64,000 nucleotides of DNA from Variovorax gossypii (lineage in GTDB: Bacteria; Pseudomonadota; Gammaproteobacteria; Burkholderiales; Burkholderiaceae_C): assembly GCF_003965815.1 (NCBI RefSeq), contig NZ_RXOE01000007.1, positions 124,001 through 188,000 on the forward strand, given 5' to 3'. The notes under the pieces are model-generated. The model did not search any database. It worked only from the letters and a program-made list of their open reading frames with translations, and had not been told where the DNA came from. The translations under genes were made by a program, and so were the position numbers. Below are positions 17,167 to 26,119 of the stretch, piece after piece; the first letter of the stretch is position 1; every line of letters begins with the position of its first letter.

Positions 17167-17718
17167 ATGCCCACCGTCTTCACCCACGTCGCCGTCCCGG
17201 TCTGCGCAACCATTGCGCTGGGCACGCGGCGCGTGCCGGTCGCGGCGCTGCTGGCGGGCATGCTCGCTTCCATCGTGCCCGACTTCGACGGCCTGGCCTT
17301 CAAGCTCGGCATCGCCTACGGCGGCATGTCGGGGCACCGCGGCTTCACGCACACGCTGGTGTTCGCGCTGCTGCTGGGGCTCGCCGGCTGGTGGCTCGCG
17401 CCCCGCTGGGGCATGCGCCGGGCGGCGGGGTGGGCGTGGATCTCGCTGTGCACCGTGTCGCATCCGCTGCTGGACATGCTGACCAACGGCGGCATCGGCA
17501 TCGCCTTCTTCTGGCCGTTCAGCGACGCGCGCTACTTCAGCCCGTGGCGGCCCATCGAGGTGTCGCCGATCGCGCTGAAGAAGTTCTTCTCGCCGCGCGG
17601 CGCGCAGGTGCTGTTCAACGAGATGCTCACCGTGTGGGCGCCCTTGCTGGTGGCTTCGGTGGCCGTGCTCGTCGCACGCCGCAATGTGGAGCGGCGCACC
17701 GGCGCCGTCGCCGCATGA
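17167..17718 (+). CDS. YdjM-like membrane-bound metal-dependent hydrolase
   Basis: A 183-residue protein of the DUF457/YdjM family: an N-terminal THVAVP, a metal-binding GHRGFTHT in the middle, and a HPLLDMLTNGG motif, with hydrophobic helices between. Family members are predicted inner-membrane hydrolases, often DNA-damage regulated in enterobacteria, of unknown substrate. It begins 16 nt after glyQ and ends about 100 nt before glyS, so it is embedded between the two subunits of one enzyme and very likely co-transcribed. Confidence 0.85.
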   Translation: MPTVFTHVAVPVCATIALGTRRVPVAALLAGMLASIVPDFDGLAFKLGIAYGGMSGHRGFTHTLVFALLLGLAGWWLAPRWGMRRAAGWAWISLCTVSHPLLDMLTNGGIGIAFFWPFSDARYFSPWRPIEVSPIALKKFFSPRGAQVLFNEMLTVWAPLLVASVAVLVARRNVERRTGAVAA

Positions 17719-17816
17719 ATCCGGTTCTTCCTCTTTCTTTCCCTTCCACGGCGCTGCCCAGTCGCGTGCCCGTGGCCGGTGCCGCTTGCGGCCCATTTCC
17801 TCCTACTCTCTGAGCC

Positions 17817-19949
17817 ATGTCGTCTGCCAGCCTTCTTGTCGAACTGTTTGTCGAGGAATTGCCGCCCAAGGCGCTGAAGAAGCTCGGTGACGCCTTTGCC
17901 GGCGTGCTGCGCGACCAGCTCGCGGCGCAGGGGCTCGTGGAGCCCGGCGCCGTGCTGACCCCGTACGCCTCGCCGCGCCGCCTTGCCGCGCACATCACGC
18001 ATGTGGCCGAGCGCGCCGCCGACAAGGCCGTGTCGCAGAAGCTCATGCCCGTGGCAGTCGGCCTCGACGCATCCGGCCAGCCCACGCCCGCGCTGCTCAA
18101 GCGCCTGGGCGCGCTCGGCGCCGATGCCTCCGCCGTGCCCGGCCTCAAGCGCGCCATGGACGGCAAGGCCGAAGCGCTGTTCTACGAAAGCACCGCCAAA
18201 GGCGCCACGCTGGCCGAAGGCCTGCAGAAGGCGCTGGCCGAAGCCATCGCCAAGCTGCCGATTCCCAAGGTCATGAGCTACCAGCTCGAAAGCGGCTGCG
18301 AGCTGCCGGGCTGGAGCAGCGTGAGCTTCGTGCGCCCCGCGCACGGCCTCGTGGCGCTGCACGGCGATGCCGTGGTGCCTGTCGAGGCGCTGGGCCTGAA
18401 GGCCGGCCGCGAAACGCACGGCCACCGGTTCGAGGCGGCGGTCGACCCGGTCGTGCTGCGCGATGCCAACAGCTACGCGCTGCAGCTGCAGGAAGAAGGC
18501 GCCGTCATCGCGAGCTTCGAGGCGCGCCGCGCCGAGATCGCGCGCCAGCTCGCGGCGGCCGCGGTGAAGGTCGGCGGCGGCTCGGTGCCCATCGAGGACG
18601 AAGCCCTGCTCGATGAAGTCACCGCCCTGGTCGAGCGCCCGAACGTGCTGGTCTGCAGCTTCGAGCGCGAGTTCCTCGAAGTGCCGCAGGAATGCCTGAT
18701 CCTCACGATGAAGGCCAACCAGAAGTACTTTCCGCTGCTCGACGCGTCGGGCAAGCTCACCAACAGGTTCCTGGTCGTCAGCAACATCAGCCCCGACGAC
18801 GCGAGCGCGGTCATCGGCGGCAACGAGCGCGTGGTGCGCCCGCGCCTGGCCGACGCCAAGTTCTTCTTCGACCAGGACCGCAAGAAGTCGCTGGCCTCGC
18901 GCGTCGAGTCGCTGGGCAAGGTGGTCTATCACAACAAGCTGGGCACGCAGGGCGAGCGCGTGGAGCGCGTGATGCGCATCGCGCGCGGCATTGCAGAAAG
19001 GCTCGGCGACGCGACGCTCGCCGCGCACGCCACGCAGGCCGCCCAGCTGGCGAAGGCCGACCTCGTGACCGACATGGTCGGCGAGTTCCCCGAGTTGCAG
19101 GGCATCATGGGCCGCTACTACGCGCAGCATGACGGTCTCGACGCCTCGGTGGCCGACGCCATCGAGGATCACTACAAGCCGCGCTTCGCCGGCGACGAGC
19201 TGCCGCGCAACACCGTGGGCCTCGTGGTGGCGCTGGCCGACAAGCTCGAGACGCTGGTCGGCATGTTCGGCATCGGCAACCTGCCCACCGGCGACCGCGA
19301 CCCGTTCGCGCTGCGCCGCCACGCGCTGGGCGTGATCCGCATGCTGATCGAGAAGGACCTGCCGCTGGGGCTCGACGCATTGCTGCAAGACACCGCCGCG
19401 CAGTTCAGCGGCATCGCCGGTTTCGAGAGCAGCCGCGCCACCGGCGAACTGCAGGACTTCATCCTCGACCGCCTCGCCGGCTCCCTGCGCGAGCAGGGCG
19501 CCAGCGCCCAGGAGGTCGAAGCCGTGCTGGCTCCGCGCCCGCAGCGCCTGGGCGAAGTGCCCAAGCTGCTGGCCGCCGTGCGCGCCTTCGCGGCCCTGCC
19601 GGCCGCCGCCGCGCTGGCCGCTGCGAACAAGCGCATCGGCAACATCCTCAAGAAGGCCCCCGAGGCCGACGCGCACGTCAGCGAACTGCTGCTGCAGGAG
19701 CCCGCCGAGAAGGCCCTGCACGCGGCCATGGCGCAGGTCGTGCCCGCCGCCAACGCGCAGTTCGAGGCTGGCGACTACACCGCCTCGCTGCAGACGCTGG
19801 CCGCGCTGCGCGAGCCGGTCGACGCCTTCTTCGACGGCGTGATGGTCAATGCCGAGCAGGCCGACCTGCGCCTGAACCGCCTGGGCCTGCTGATGTCGCT
19901 GCACGCCGCGATGAACCGCGTGGCGCAGCTCGAACGGCTGGCCGTCTGA
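17817..19949 (+). CDS. glyS: Glycyl-tRNA synthetase beta subunit
   Basis: A 710-residue beta subunit that binds tRNA-Gly and completes the alpha2beta2 enzyme. The N-terminus SASLLVELFVEELPPKAL is characteristic; the middle contains the HD-like region (LVTDMVGEFPELQGIMGRYY) and the C-terminus has the DALR anticodon-binding helices. Length equals the usual ~700 residues. It lies downstream of glyQ and 40 nt upstream of gmhB. Confidence 0.97.
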   Translation: MSSASLLVELFVEELPPKALKKLGDAFAGVLRDQLAAQGLVEPGAVLTPYASPRRLAAHITHVAERAADKAVSQKLMPVAVGLDASGQPTPALLKRLGALGADASAVPGLKRAMDGKAEALFYESTAKGATLAEGLQKALAEAIAKLPIPKVMSYQLESGCELPGWSSVSFVRPAHGLVALHGDAVVPVEALGLKAGRETHGHRFEAAVDPVVLRDANSYALQLQEEGAVIASFEARRAEIARQLAAAAVKVGGGSVPIEDEALLDEVTALVERPNVLVCSFEREFLEVPQECLILTMKANQKYFPLLDASGKLTNRFLVVSNISPDDASAVIGGNERVVRPRLADAKFFFDQDRKKSLASRVESLGKVVYHNKLGTQGERVERVMRIARGIAERLGDATLAAHATQAAQLAKADLVTDMVGEFPELQGIMGRYYAQHDGLDASVADAIEDHYKPRFAGDELPRNTVGLVVALADKLETLVGMFGIGNLPTGDRDPFALRRHALGVIRMLIEKDLPLGLDALLQDTAAQFSGIAGFESSRATGELQDFILDRLAGSLREQGASAQEVEAVLAPRPQRLGEVPKLLAAVRAFAALPAAAALAAANKRIGNILKKAPEADAHVSELLLQEPAEKALHAAMAQVVPAANAQFEAGDYTASLQTLAALREPVDAFFDGVMVNAEQADLRLNRLGLLMSLHAAMNRVAQLERLAV

Positions 19950-19989
19950 CCCCGACCACGACGCCTCCACTACCAGGAGCGGCACCGCC

Positions 19990-20568
19990 ATGAAACTCGT
20001 CATCCTCGACCGCAACGGCACGATCAACGTGCACCGCGAAGACTTCGTGAAGAGCGACATCGAGTGGACGCCGCTGCCCGGTGCGCTGGAGGCGGTTGCG
20101 CGCCTCAACCATGCGGGCTGGCACGTGGTGATCGCGTCCAACCAGTCGGGCCTGGGCCGCGGCCTGTTCGACATGGCCTCGCTCAACGCCATGCACGCCA
20201 AGATGCACAAGATGCTCGCGGCCGTGGGCGGCAAGGTCGACGCGGTGTTCTACTGCCCGCACAGCCCCGACGAGGACTGCGACTGCCGCAAGCCCAAGCC
20301 GGGTTTGTTCCTGCAGATCGGCGACCGCTACGGCATCGATCTCGAGGGCGTGCCGACCTGCGGCGACAGCCTGCGCGACCTGCAGGCCGGCGCGGCCGCC
20401 GGCTGCGAGCCACACCTGCTGCTCACGGGCATGGGCGCGGCCTGCCGCGGCGTCGATCCGCTTCCTTCCGAATACCCGGCGAACACGATGGTCCACGACG
20501 ATCTCGCCGCCTTTGTCGACTTTCTGCTCGCGCGCGAAGCGCGGGACGCACTGCAGGTAGCTCTCTGA
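19990..20568 (+). CDS. gmhB: HAD phosphatase, GmhB-type (heptose bisphosphate 7-phosphatase), altered catalytic motif
   Basis: A 192-residue HAD-family protein. GmhB removes the 7-phosphate from D-glycero-D-manno-heptose 1,7-bisphosphate during LPS core heptose synthesis. The zinc-binding loop CPH...CDCRKPKPG and the SNQSGLGRG motif are present. Motif I reads LDRNGTIN: the nucleophile D7 is kept, but the usual second Asp (DxD, general acid/base) is Asn9. This may slow the enzyme or alter its substrate. The stop overlaps the plsC start (TGATG). Gene name by family and context. Confidence 0.85.
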   Translation: MKLVILDRNGTINVHREDFVKSDIEWTPLPGALEAVARLNHAGWHVVIASNQSGLGRGLFDMASLNAMHAKMHKMLAAVGGKVDAVFYCPHSPDEDCDCRKPKPGLFLQIGDRYGIDLEGVPTCGDSLRDLQAGAAAGCEPHLLLTGMGAACRGVDPLPSEYPANTMVHDDLAAFVDFLLAREARDALQVAL

Positions 20569-21341
20569 TGGCGTTGTTCCGTTCCGTTCTCCACGCACTG
20601 TGGATGCTCGTCACCGTGGTGCCCTGGGGCATCATCATGTGCGTCAGCTCGCTCTGGAAGCGCGGCGTGCCGCTCTACTGGATGGCCGTGCGCTGGCTCG
20701 GCTGGGCCATCGGCGGCGCGCGCGTGCTGCTGGGCATCAAGACCCGCGTGAGCGGCATGGAGAACCTGCCGACCGACAAGCTCGCCGGCGCGATCCTGCT
20801 GGTGAAGCACCAGTCCACGCTCGAGACCTTCCTGATGCCCACGCTGATGCCGCACCCGCTGGCCTACGTGTTCAAGAAGGAGCTGATCTACATCCCCTTC
20901 TTCGGCTGGGCGATGGCACGGCTGGACATGATCCACATCGACCGCAGCCAGCGCGCGCAGGCCTTCAACAAGGTCGTGAACCAGGGCCGCAAGCTGCTCG
21001 CGCAGGGCATCTGGATCATCATGTTCCCCGAGGGCACGCGCATTCCGCGCGGGCAGAAGGGCACCTACAAGAGCGGCGGCACGCGCCTGGCCTGCGAGAC
21101 CGGCGTGCCTGTGATCCCCATCGCCGTGACCTCGGCCAAGGTGTGGCCGCGCAAGGCCTTCATCAAGCGTCCGGGCGTGGTCGACGTGTCCATCGGCCCG
21201 GCCATTCCCAGCGTGGGCCGCAAGCCCGACGAGCTGATGCGCGAGGTCGAGGAATGGATCGAGGCCGAAATGCGCCGCCTCGACCCCGAGGCCTACGTCG
21301 ACAGCTCCCCGCAGCCCGCGCAGCAGGAAGCGGTGAGCTGA
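20568..21341 (+). CDS. plsC: 1-acyl-sn-glycerol-3-phosphate acyltransferase
   Basis: A 257-residue membrane enzyme that acylates lysophosphatidic acid to phosphatidic acid. It has an N-terminal hydrophobic region (9-26) and motif III FPEGTR (153-158). Motif I is HQSTLE (81-86), the HX4D box with Glu instead of Asp, a variant known in this branch (KHQS-ET). The start at 20568 overlaps the gmhB stop. It is part of the glyQ-glyS-gmhB-plsC unit linking envelope lipid and LPS synthesis. Confidence 0.92.
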   Translation: MALFRSVLHALWMLVTVVPWGIIMCVSSLWKRGVPLYWMAVRWLGWAIGGARVLLGIKTRVSGMENLPTDKLAGAILLVKHQSTLETFLMPTLMPHPLAYVFKKELIYIPFFGWAMARLDMIHIDRSQRAQAFNKVVNQGRKLLAQGIWIIMFPEGTRIPRGQKGTYKSGGTRLACETGVPVIPIAVTSAKVWPRKAFIKRPGVVDVSIGPAIPSVGRKPDELMREVEEWIEAEMRRLDPEAYVDSSPQPAQQEAVS

Positions 21342-21365
21342 GGAAGAAGAGAGAGAAAGCCCGCC

Positions 21366-22331
21366 ATGGGGGGACTGCTCCGGTTCACGATGGACCTCTT
21401 CGAGGGGCTGGGCAGCGAATTCGCGCCACCGGCTCCCGCGCCGGCACGGCCGCGCCGGACCAGGAAGAAACCGGAGCCTCCGGTTGCTCCGCCGGCCGTC
21501 GTTGCGCCGGTCGAAGAACTGCCCGACCCACATGCGCCGCCGGCAGTGCCGCTGGCCGACACGCTGACGCTCGCGAACTTCGTGCATCCCCAGGCCACGC
21601 GCGAGGTGGTGCTCGGCTCAGCGCGCGTGGCTTACGAATTCAAGCGCGGCAAGCGCAAGACGATCGGTTTCCTGGTCGGGGCCGAAGGGCTGTCGGTGCG
21701 GGCGCCGCGATGGGTGGCGCTGCGCGACGTCGACGCGGCCATTCGCGAGAAGTCCGACTGGATCCTGCGCAAGCTGACGGAGACGCAGCAACGCCATGCG
21801 CGCGTCGAAGCCACGCGCATCGAATGGAAGGACGGCGCGGGGTTTCCCTTCCTGGGCGAGCAGATCGTGATGCGGCTCGATCCGAAGCACGGCTTTGCCG
21901 GCGTCGGGGGCACGCTCGATCCGGTCGAGGGCGACGGGCCCCGGGTCCTGAGGCTGGCCGTGTCGCAGAACGCCGAGCCCTCGCAGATCCGCGATGCCGC
22001 GCAGGCCTGGCTCATGCGGCAGGCGCGAAAGCTGTTCATCGAGCGGCTGGATCACTTCGCGCCGCTGCTTGGAGTGCGGTGGGAGAAGCTGTCGCTTTCC
22101 AATGCCGCCACGCGGTGGGGGAGTGCGAGTGCGGATGGGTCGATTCGGCTCAACTGGCGGTTGATTCACTTTCGGTTGGAGGTGATTGACTATGTCGTTG
22201 CGCATGAGCTTGCCCATTTGAGGGTCATGGATCACTCGCATCGGTTCTGGGAGACTGTGGAGAGTGTTTTGCCGGACTATGGGGTGTTGAGGCAGCAGCT
22301 TAAGGATGAGGCTGTTCCTCGCTGGAACTGA
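21366..22331 (+). CDS. YgjP-like zinc metallopeptidase (DUF45)
   Basis: A 321-residue protein with a Pro/Ala-rich N-terminal part (to about residue 70) and a C-terminal YgjP/WLM-type domain holding HELAH (280-284) and a following H-H-RFW zinc-ligand region. Members are predicted intracellular metalloproteases of unknown target. It starts 24 nt after plsC. The last ~250 nt change strikingly in base use (many G- and T-ending codons such as TTG, GTT and CGG) toward the adjoining repeat, although the protein motif stays intact. Confidence 0.85.
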   Translation: MGGLLRFTMDLFEGLGSEFAPPAPAPARPRRTRKKPEPPVAPPAVVAPVEELPDPHAPPAVPLADTLTLANFVHPQATREVVLGSARVAYEFKRGKRKTIGFLVGAEGLSVRAPRWVALRDVDAAIREKSDWILRKLTETQQRHARVEATRIEWKDGAGFPFLGEQIVMRLDPKHGFAGVGGTLDPVEGDGPRVLRLAVSQNAEPSQIRDAAQAWLMRQARKLFIERLDHFAPLLGVRWEKLSLSNAATRWGSASADGSIRLNWRLIHFRLEVIDYVVAHELAHLRVMDHSHRFWETVESVLPDYGVLRQQLKDEAVPRWN

Positions 22332-22344
22332 TTGCTTTGTTTGG

Positions 22345-22997
22345 GTTTTTTCCCGGGGCCGGGACTCGCCCCGGCGGGCGACCTACTTTCTTTTGCTTCG
22401 CCAAAAGAAAGTAGGCAAAGAAAAGGCGACCCCACTGTCTGCGACCCCTTCGCTGCGCTACGGGGCAACCTGCGGTGCTCGCGTTTCGCGGGGTCTCGCA
22501 GAACTCGCTTCGCTCAGACAGCTGCGAGCCCTGATCCGCGAAACGCTGCGCTCCTCGGCGCAGCCAGAGGGGAGGGGAGATGTGCGGGCCATCGCGTTGC
22601 TCGGCCCCCAAGGCACAGCAGGCGCTTCGCGCCTGCTGTGCTTGGAATGAATCGTTGGTCTTGTTAGGGGCGCTGTAACCAAATACGTGGCCGAGCGAAG
22701 CGAAGGCCAGTCCAGGCTGTTCAGAAGGCCGAGCGTAGCGATGGCCTGCTCGGTCTCCAACTCCCTTCTGGCTGCGCCGAGGAGCGCAGACGTAGGAGGG
22801 ATAAGGGCCGCAGCTGTCTGAGCGCAACGTAGTGGAGCGAGTTCTGCGGACCCCCTCCTACGTCGAGCACCGCAGGTTGCCCGTAGCGCAGCGAAGGGAC
22901 GCAGACAGTAGGGTCGCCTTTCTTTTGCCTACGTTTCTTTGGCGAAGCAAAGAAAAGTAGGTCGGCCGCCGGGCCGAGACCCGGCCCCGGGAAGCAA
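22345..22997. repeat. Large imperfect palindromic repeat, copy A
   Basis: About 650 bp with no credible gene, nearly the same as 41952-42593. The two halves are inverted copies of each other. The left arm starts CCCGGGGCCGGG and holds a CCTACTTTCTTTT/AAAAGAAAGTAGG hairpin (22382-22415). The right arm ends with the inverse (22928-22961, then GGCCCCGGGAAGCAA). Internal stems include 22481-22545 and 22608-22645. It sits between the ends of a plus-strand and a minus-strand gene. From memory similar intergenic blocks occur in Variovorax genomes. No transposase is present. Confidence 0.85.
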
Positions 22998-23034
22998 GCA
23001 CCCAGCAAACATCAGCACAGTGAACTGCAGCAGC

Positions 23035-23805
23035 TCACCGAGCATGCGTAACCCCCCCATCCACCACCAACGTAGACCCCATCACATAGTCCCCAGCCCG
23101 CGAAGCAAGGTAAATGGCCGCCCCCGCCATATCCTCCGGCACCCCGATCCGCCCAGCCGGAATCCTCCCCTTGATCTCATCCCCGTGATCCCGCGCCACC
23201 TTGTTCATGTCCGAAGCAAACGCCCCAGGCGCAATCGCACTCACCACGATGCGATCCTGCGCCAGCCGCAACGCCATGCGGCGCGTGAGCTGGATCAGTC
23301 CGGCCTTGCTCGCCGCATACGAATACGTCTCCTGTGGATTGATCGAGATCCCGTCGATCGAAGCGATGTTGATCACCTTCGCCAGGTGATCCGTCGCCGC
23401 CTTCTTCAGCATCGGCGTCAGCGCCTTGGTCAGGAAGAAGGGCGTCTTCAAGTTCAGGTCCACCACCTTGTCCCAGCCGCTCTCTGGAAACTCTTCATAA
23501 GGCGCGCCCCAGGCCGCGCCTGCGTTGTTCACCAGGATGTCCAGCGAGGCTTCGTGCTTCGCATAGGCATCGACCAGCGCCTGTGCGCCCTCGACGGTCG
23601 ACACGTCCGCCGGCAGCGACACGCAGTGCCCGAAGGCCGACAGTTCCTTCGCCGTCTCGTCGCAGGCCGCGGCCTTGCGCGCAGAGATGTACACACGCGC
23701 GCCCTGGGCCAGGAAGCCCTCGGCGATCATGCGGCCGATGCCGCGCGAGCCGCCGGTGATCAGTGCGGTGCGGCCCTTCAGCGAGAAGAGTTGGGTGGTG
23801 TCCAT
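23035..23805 (-). CDS. SDR-family oxidoreductase (RhlG-like)
   Basis: A 256-residue classical short-chain dehydrogenase: NADP-binding TGGSRGIG (17-24), NNAG, catalytic S149, Y163 and K167 (YAASK). The N-terminal region (SLKGRTALITGGSRGIGRMIAEG, ARVYISARKAAACDETAKELSAFG) is close to Pseudomonas RhlG, a beta-ketoacyl reductase once linked to rhamnolipid synthesis. A ketoacyl reductase role is therefore likely; the precise substrate is not. ATG at 23805 has GGAGA upstream. Its 3' end, near the repeat, is G/T-biased on its own coding strand. Confidence 0.88.
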   Translation of the reverse strand: MDTTQLFSLKGRTALITGGSRGIGRMIAEGFLAQGARVYISARKAAACDETAKELSAFGHCVSLPADVSTVEGAQALVDAYAKHEASLDILVNNAGAAWGAPYEEFPESGWDKVVDLNLKTPFFLTKALTPMLKKAATDHLAKVINIASIDGISINPQETYSYAASKAGLIQLTRRMALRLAQDRIVVSAIAPGAFASDMNKVARDHGDEIKGRIPAGRIGVPEDMAGAAIYLASRAGDYVMGSTLVVDGGVTHAR

Positions 23806-23817
23806 GGTGCGGGTGTC

Positions 23818-23849
23818 TCCTGAATGAGTGATCGTGATCGGATTCAGGA
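23818..23849. promoter_or_regulatory. Inverted repeat upstream of the SDR gene
   Basis: TCCTGAAT and ATTCAGGA form a perfect 8-bp inverted repeat with a 16-nt spacer that itself contains GATC-GATC symmetry. It lies 13-44 nt upstream of the SDR start, overlapping the ribosome site edge. It could be an operator or an mRNA hairpin; no regulator is nearby. Confidence 0.3.
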
Positions 23850-23882
23850 AACGAGCTTAGTGCGCGCCGCCCCGCGCGCGCG

Positions 23883-24803
23883 TCACCTCGGTGTCAGCAG
23901 CAGGCTGCGGGGGCTGGTGAAGCTGCGGGGAGCGCCGGTCAGCGGATCGGAGAAGTCGAGCGACCGGGCCAGCAGCTGCATGGGCTTGTCGAAATCGTCG
24001 GCGCCCTCGGGCAGCAGCACGGGGTAGATCGGGTCGTTCACGATCGGCATGCCCAGCGCCATGCAGTGCACGCGCAGCTGGTGCTTGCGGCCCGTGATCG
24101 GCGACAGCCGCAGCAGCGCCTGGCCTTCGTGCACCCGCAGCACCTCGATGCGGGTCTCGGAGTTGGGCTCGCCGGGTTCCTCGCGCACGCGCATGAAGTG
24201 GTCGTCGTCGACCAGCCGGCTGCGATAGACCTCGGGCACCGACGACACGCCCTCGCGCCAAGGCACCACGGCCTCGTAGTGCTTGGTGATGCGCCGCTCG
24301 GGAAACAGCGACTGGTAGGCGCCGCGCGTGGCGGGCCGCACGGAGAACAGCACCAGCCCCGAGGTGCTGCGGTCGATGCGGTGCAGCGGCACGAGGTCGT
24401 CGAGCTTCAGCTTGCGCTTGAGGCGCACCAGCAGGCTTTCCTTCAGGTACTTGCCCTTGGGCGTGACGGGCACGAAAGGGGGCTTGTCGACCACCAGCAG
24501 CTCGTCGTCCTGGAACACGACCTGCTCCTCGAAGGGGATGGCCGTCTCGCCGTCGAGCGTGCGGTAGTAGTACACGCGCAGAGGCGACTGGTAGCGGCGC
24601 GTCAGGGTCACGGGCACGCCGTGCTCATCGACCACGTCTCCCGCCTCGATGCGCTCCAGCCAGGCTTCGCGCGTGATGACGGGAAAGCGCTCGATCAGGA
24701 ACTCGGCGATCGTCGGCCAGGGGCCGTACGGCAAGCCGATGCAGCTCGGGCCGACGCCGTCGCGCGTGGGCAGCGGCAGCTGGGCTGGCCGGCGCCGGGT
24801 CAT
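23883..24803 (-). CDS. RluA-family RNA pseudouridine synthase
   Basis: A 306-residue pseudouridine synthase. The catalytic Asp lies in the family motif HRIDRSTSGL, and RKHQLRVH forms the later RluA signature. It isomerises uridine in rRNA or tRNA; the site cannot be assigned. An N-terminal extension precedes the catalytic domain. The start overlaps the stop of the upstream leucine-rich-repeat kinase gene by 4 nt, so the two are translationally coupled. Confidence 0.9.
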   Translation of the reverse strand: MTRRRPAQLPLPTRDGVGPSCIGLPYGPWPTIAEFLIERFPVITREAWLERIEAGDVVDEHGVPVTLTRRYQSPLRVYYYRTLDGETAIPFEEQVVFQDDELLVVDKPPFVPVTPKGKYLKESLLVRLKRKLKLDDLVPLHRIDRSTSGLVLFSVRPATRGAYQSLFPERRITKHYEAVVPWREGVSSVPEVYRSRLVDDDHFMRVREEPGEPNSETRIEVLRVHEGQALLRLSPITGRKHQLRVHCMALGMPIVNDPIYPVLLPEGADDFDKPMQLLARSLDFSDPLTGAPRSFTSPRSLLLTPR

Positions 24804-26110
24804 GGCGCGGAAGATGCCTGCTGCAGCAGCGACAGGGCTTCGGCGAACGTCGGGCGCATGGCGGGGGCGGGATGCAGGCAGCGGTCTTTCAGCACGGCCA
24901 CCGATGCGGGGGCGGCGTCGGTGCAGCGCTCGAGCAATTCCTCGAGCAGGCAGCCGAAGGCGCGCACCTCCAGCGCCTGGAAGGCTCGCGCCTGTGCCGC
25001 GTCGAGCGAACCCGTGAGCCAGGCGGCGCCGAAGTCGCCCAGCCGTCCGCCGCCCTGGGCGTGCCAGAGGATGTTGTGTGCGTAGAGGTCGCCGTGAAGA
25101 ATCCCGCGCGTGTGCAGGTGCCGCATGGCCGATGCGATGTCGCGGGCGATGCGCAGTGCCGTGCCGGATGTCCAACGCGCCTCGTCGGCATAGACGTCGC
25201 GCGTGCACGATGCGAGGCTCGGCGGCCCTGCAAGCATGGCGAACGCGGGATCGACCAGCGCCATCACCAGGCCTTCAGTGCCTTCGGGGTGGCCGTCGAT
25301 GCGGCTCTGCGCGGCGATCAGCGTGGGGTGTGCGCCGGCCGCGATGCTGGCGGCCATTTCGCTGTGCGGCCAGCCGTCGCTTGTCACCGCGCCCTTGAAG
25401 AGCTTGACTGCCACGGGCTGCGCGGCGGCGCCGAGCGTGGCCCCGTGGATCACGCCCGAGGCGCCTTCGCCGAGCTTCTCGCCCAGTGTCAGTTCGCTCC
25501 AGTCGACATGCGGTACCGACTGGGCGACGATGGCCGCGTCCTCGGCTTGCGTGTCGAAGGGATTGCCCGCGCAGGCGAGCCACGACAGGCGCGGCAGCGA
25601 GGGCAGCCACTCGGGCAGGGCCTCGAAGCGATTGGCGGAGATGCGCAGCAGCTCCAGTTGCCTGAGCGCGGCCATCGACGCGGGCAGCGCATGCAGGCGG
25701 TTGCCCGCCAGCATCAGCTTCTGCATCCGCGTGCATGCGCCCAGCGAGTCGGGCAGTTCCTCGATTGCGTTGTCGGTGAGGATCAGCCAGCGCAGCGAGG
25801 GCGGCAGCGCCGCGGCCGGAACACTGCTGATGCGGTTGGCCTTGAAGCCGACGATGTCGAGGCCATGGCAGCGGCCTATCGATTCGGGCAGCGTGGTGAA
25901 GCGGTTGTCCGAGCAGAAGAGCACGCGCAGCCTGCGCAGGCGATGCAGGTCGTCGGGCAGGGCGTCGAGCGCATTGCCCGACAGGTTCAGCACCTCGAGC
26001 GAATCGGCAAGGTCGAAGACCTCGCGCGGGAACTCGGTGAGTCCGCACGAGAGGTCGATGCGTGTTGCGCCTGCCAGCCGGCCCGCGCGCAGCTGAGCCA
26101 GCGTGTCCAT
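24800..26110 (-). CDS. Leucine-rich-repeat protein kinase
   Basis: A 436-residue soluble fusion. Residues about 15-185 form seven or more leucine-rich repeats (LEVLNLSGNALDALP, LRVLFCSDNRFTTLP, MQKLMLAGNRLHALP). Residues about 205-436 form a eukaryotic-like kinase domain with an intact set of catalytic elements: glycine loop LGEGASGV (213-220), VAVK Lys236, HGDLYAHN (D341, N346) and DFG (359-361). It therefore looks active as a Ser/Thr or Tyr kinase. No signal peptide or membrane helix. It is coupled to a pseudouridine synthase; substrates are unknown. Confidence 0.9.
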   Translation of the reverse strand: MDTLAQLRAGRLAGATRIDLSCGLTEFPREVFDLADSLEVLNLSGNALDALPDDLHRLRRLRVLFCSDNRFTTLPESIGRCHGLDIVGFKANRISSVPAAALPPSLRWLILTDNAIEELPDSLGACTRMQKLMLAGNRLHALPASMAALRQLELLRISANRFEALPEWLPSLPRLSWLACAGNPFDTQAEDAAIVAQSVPHVDWSELTLGEKLGEGASGVIHGATLGAAAQPVAVKLFKGAVTSDGWPHSEMAASIAAGAHPTLIAAQSRIDGHPEGTEGLVMALVDPAFAMLAGPPSLASCTRDVYADEARWTSGTALRIARDIASAMRHLHTRGILHGDLYAHNILWHAQGGGRLGDFGAAWLTGSLDAAQARAFQALEVRAFGCLLEELLERCTDAAPASVAVLKDRCLHPAPAMRPTFAEALSLLQQASSAP

Positions 26111-26119
26111 CCGCCGAGT

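Noticed and set aside
22345..22997. Several small open frames on both strands inside repeat copy A (and their equals in copy B)
   Set aside because: They differ by frameshifts between the two copies and mirror each other on opposite strands, as expected from a palindrome, so no protein is conserved.
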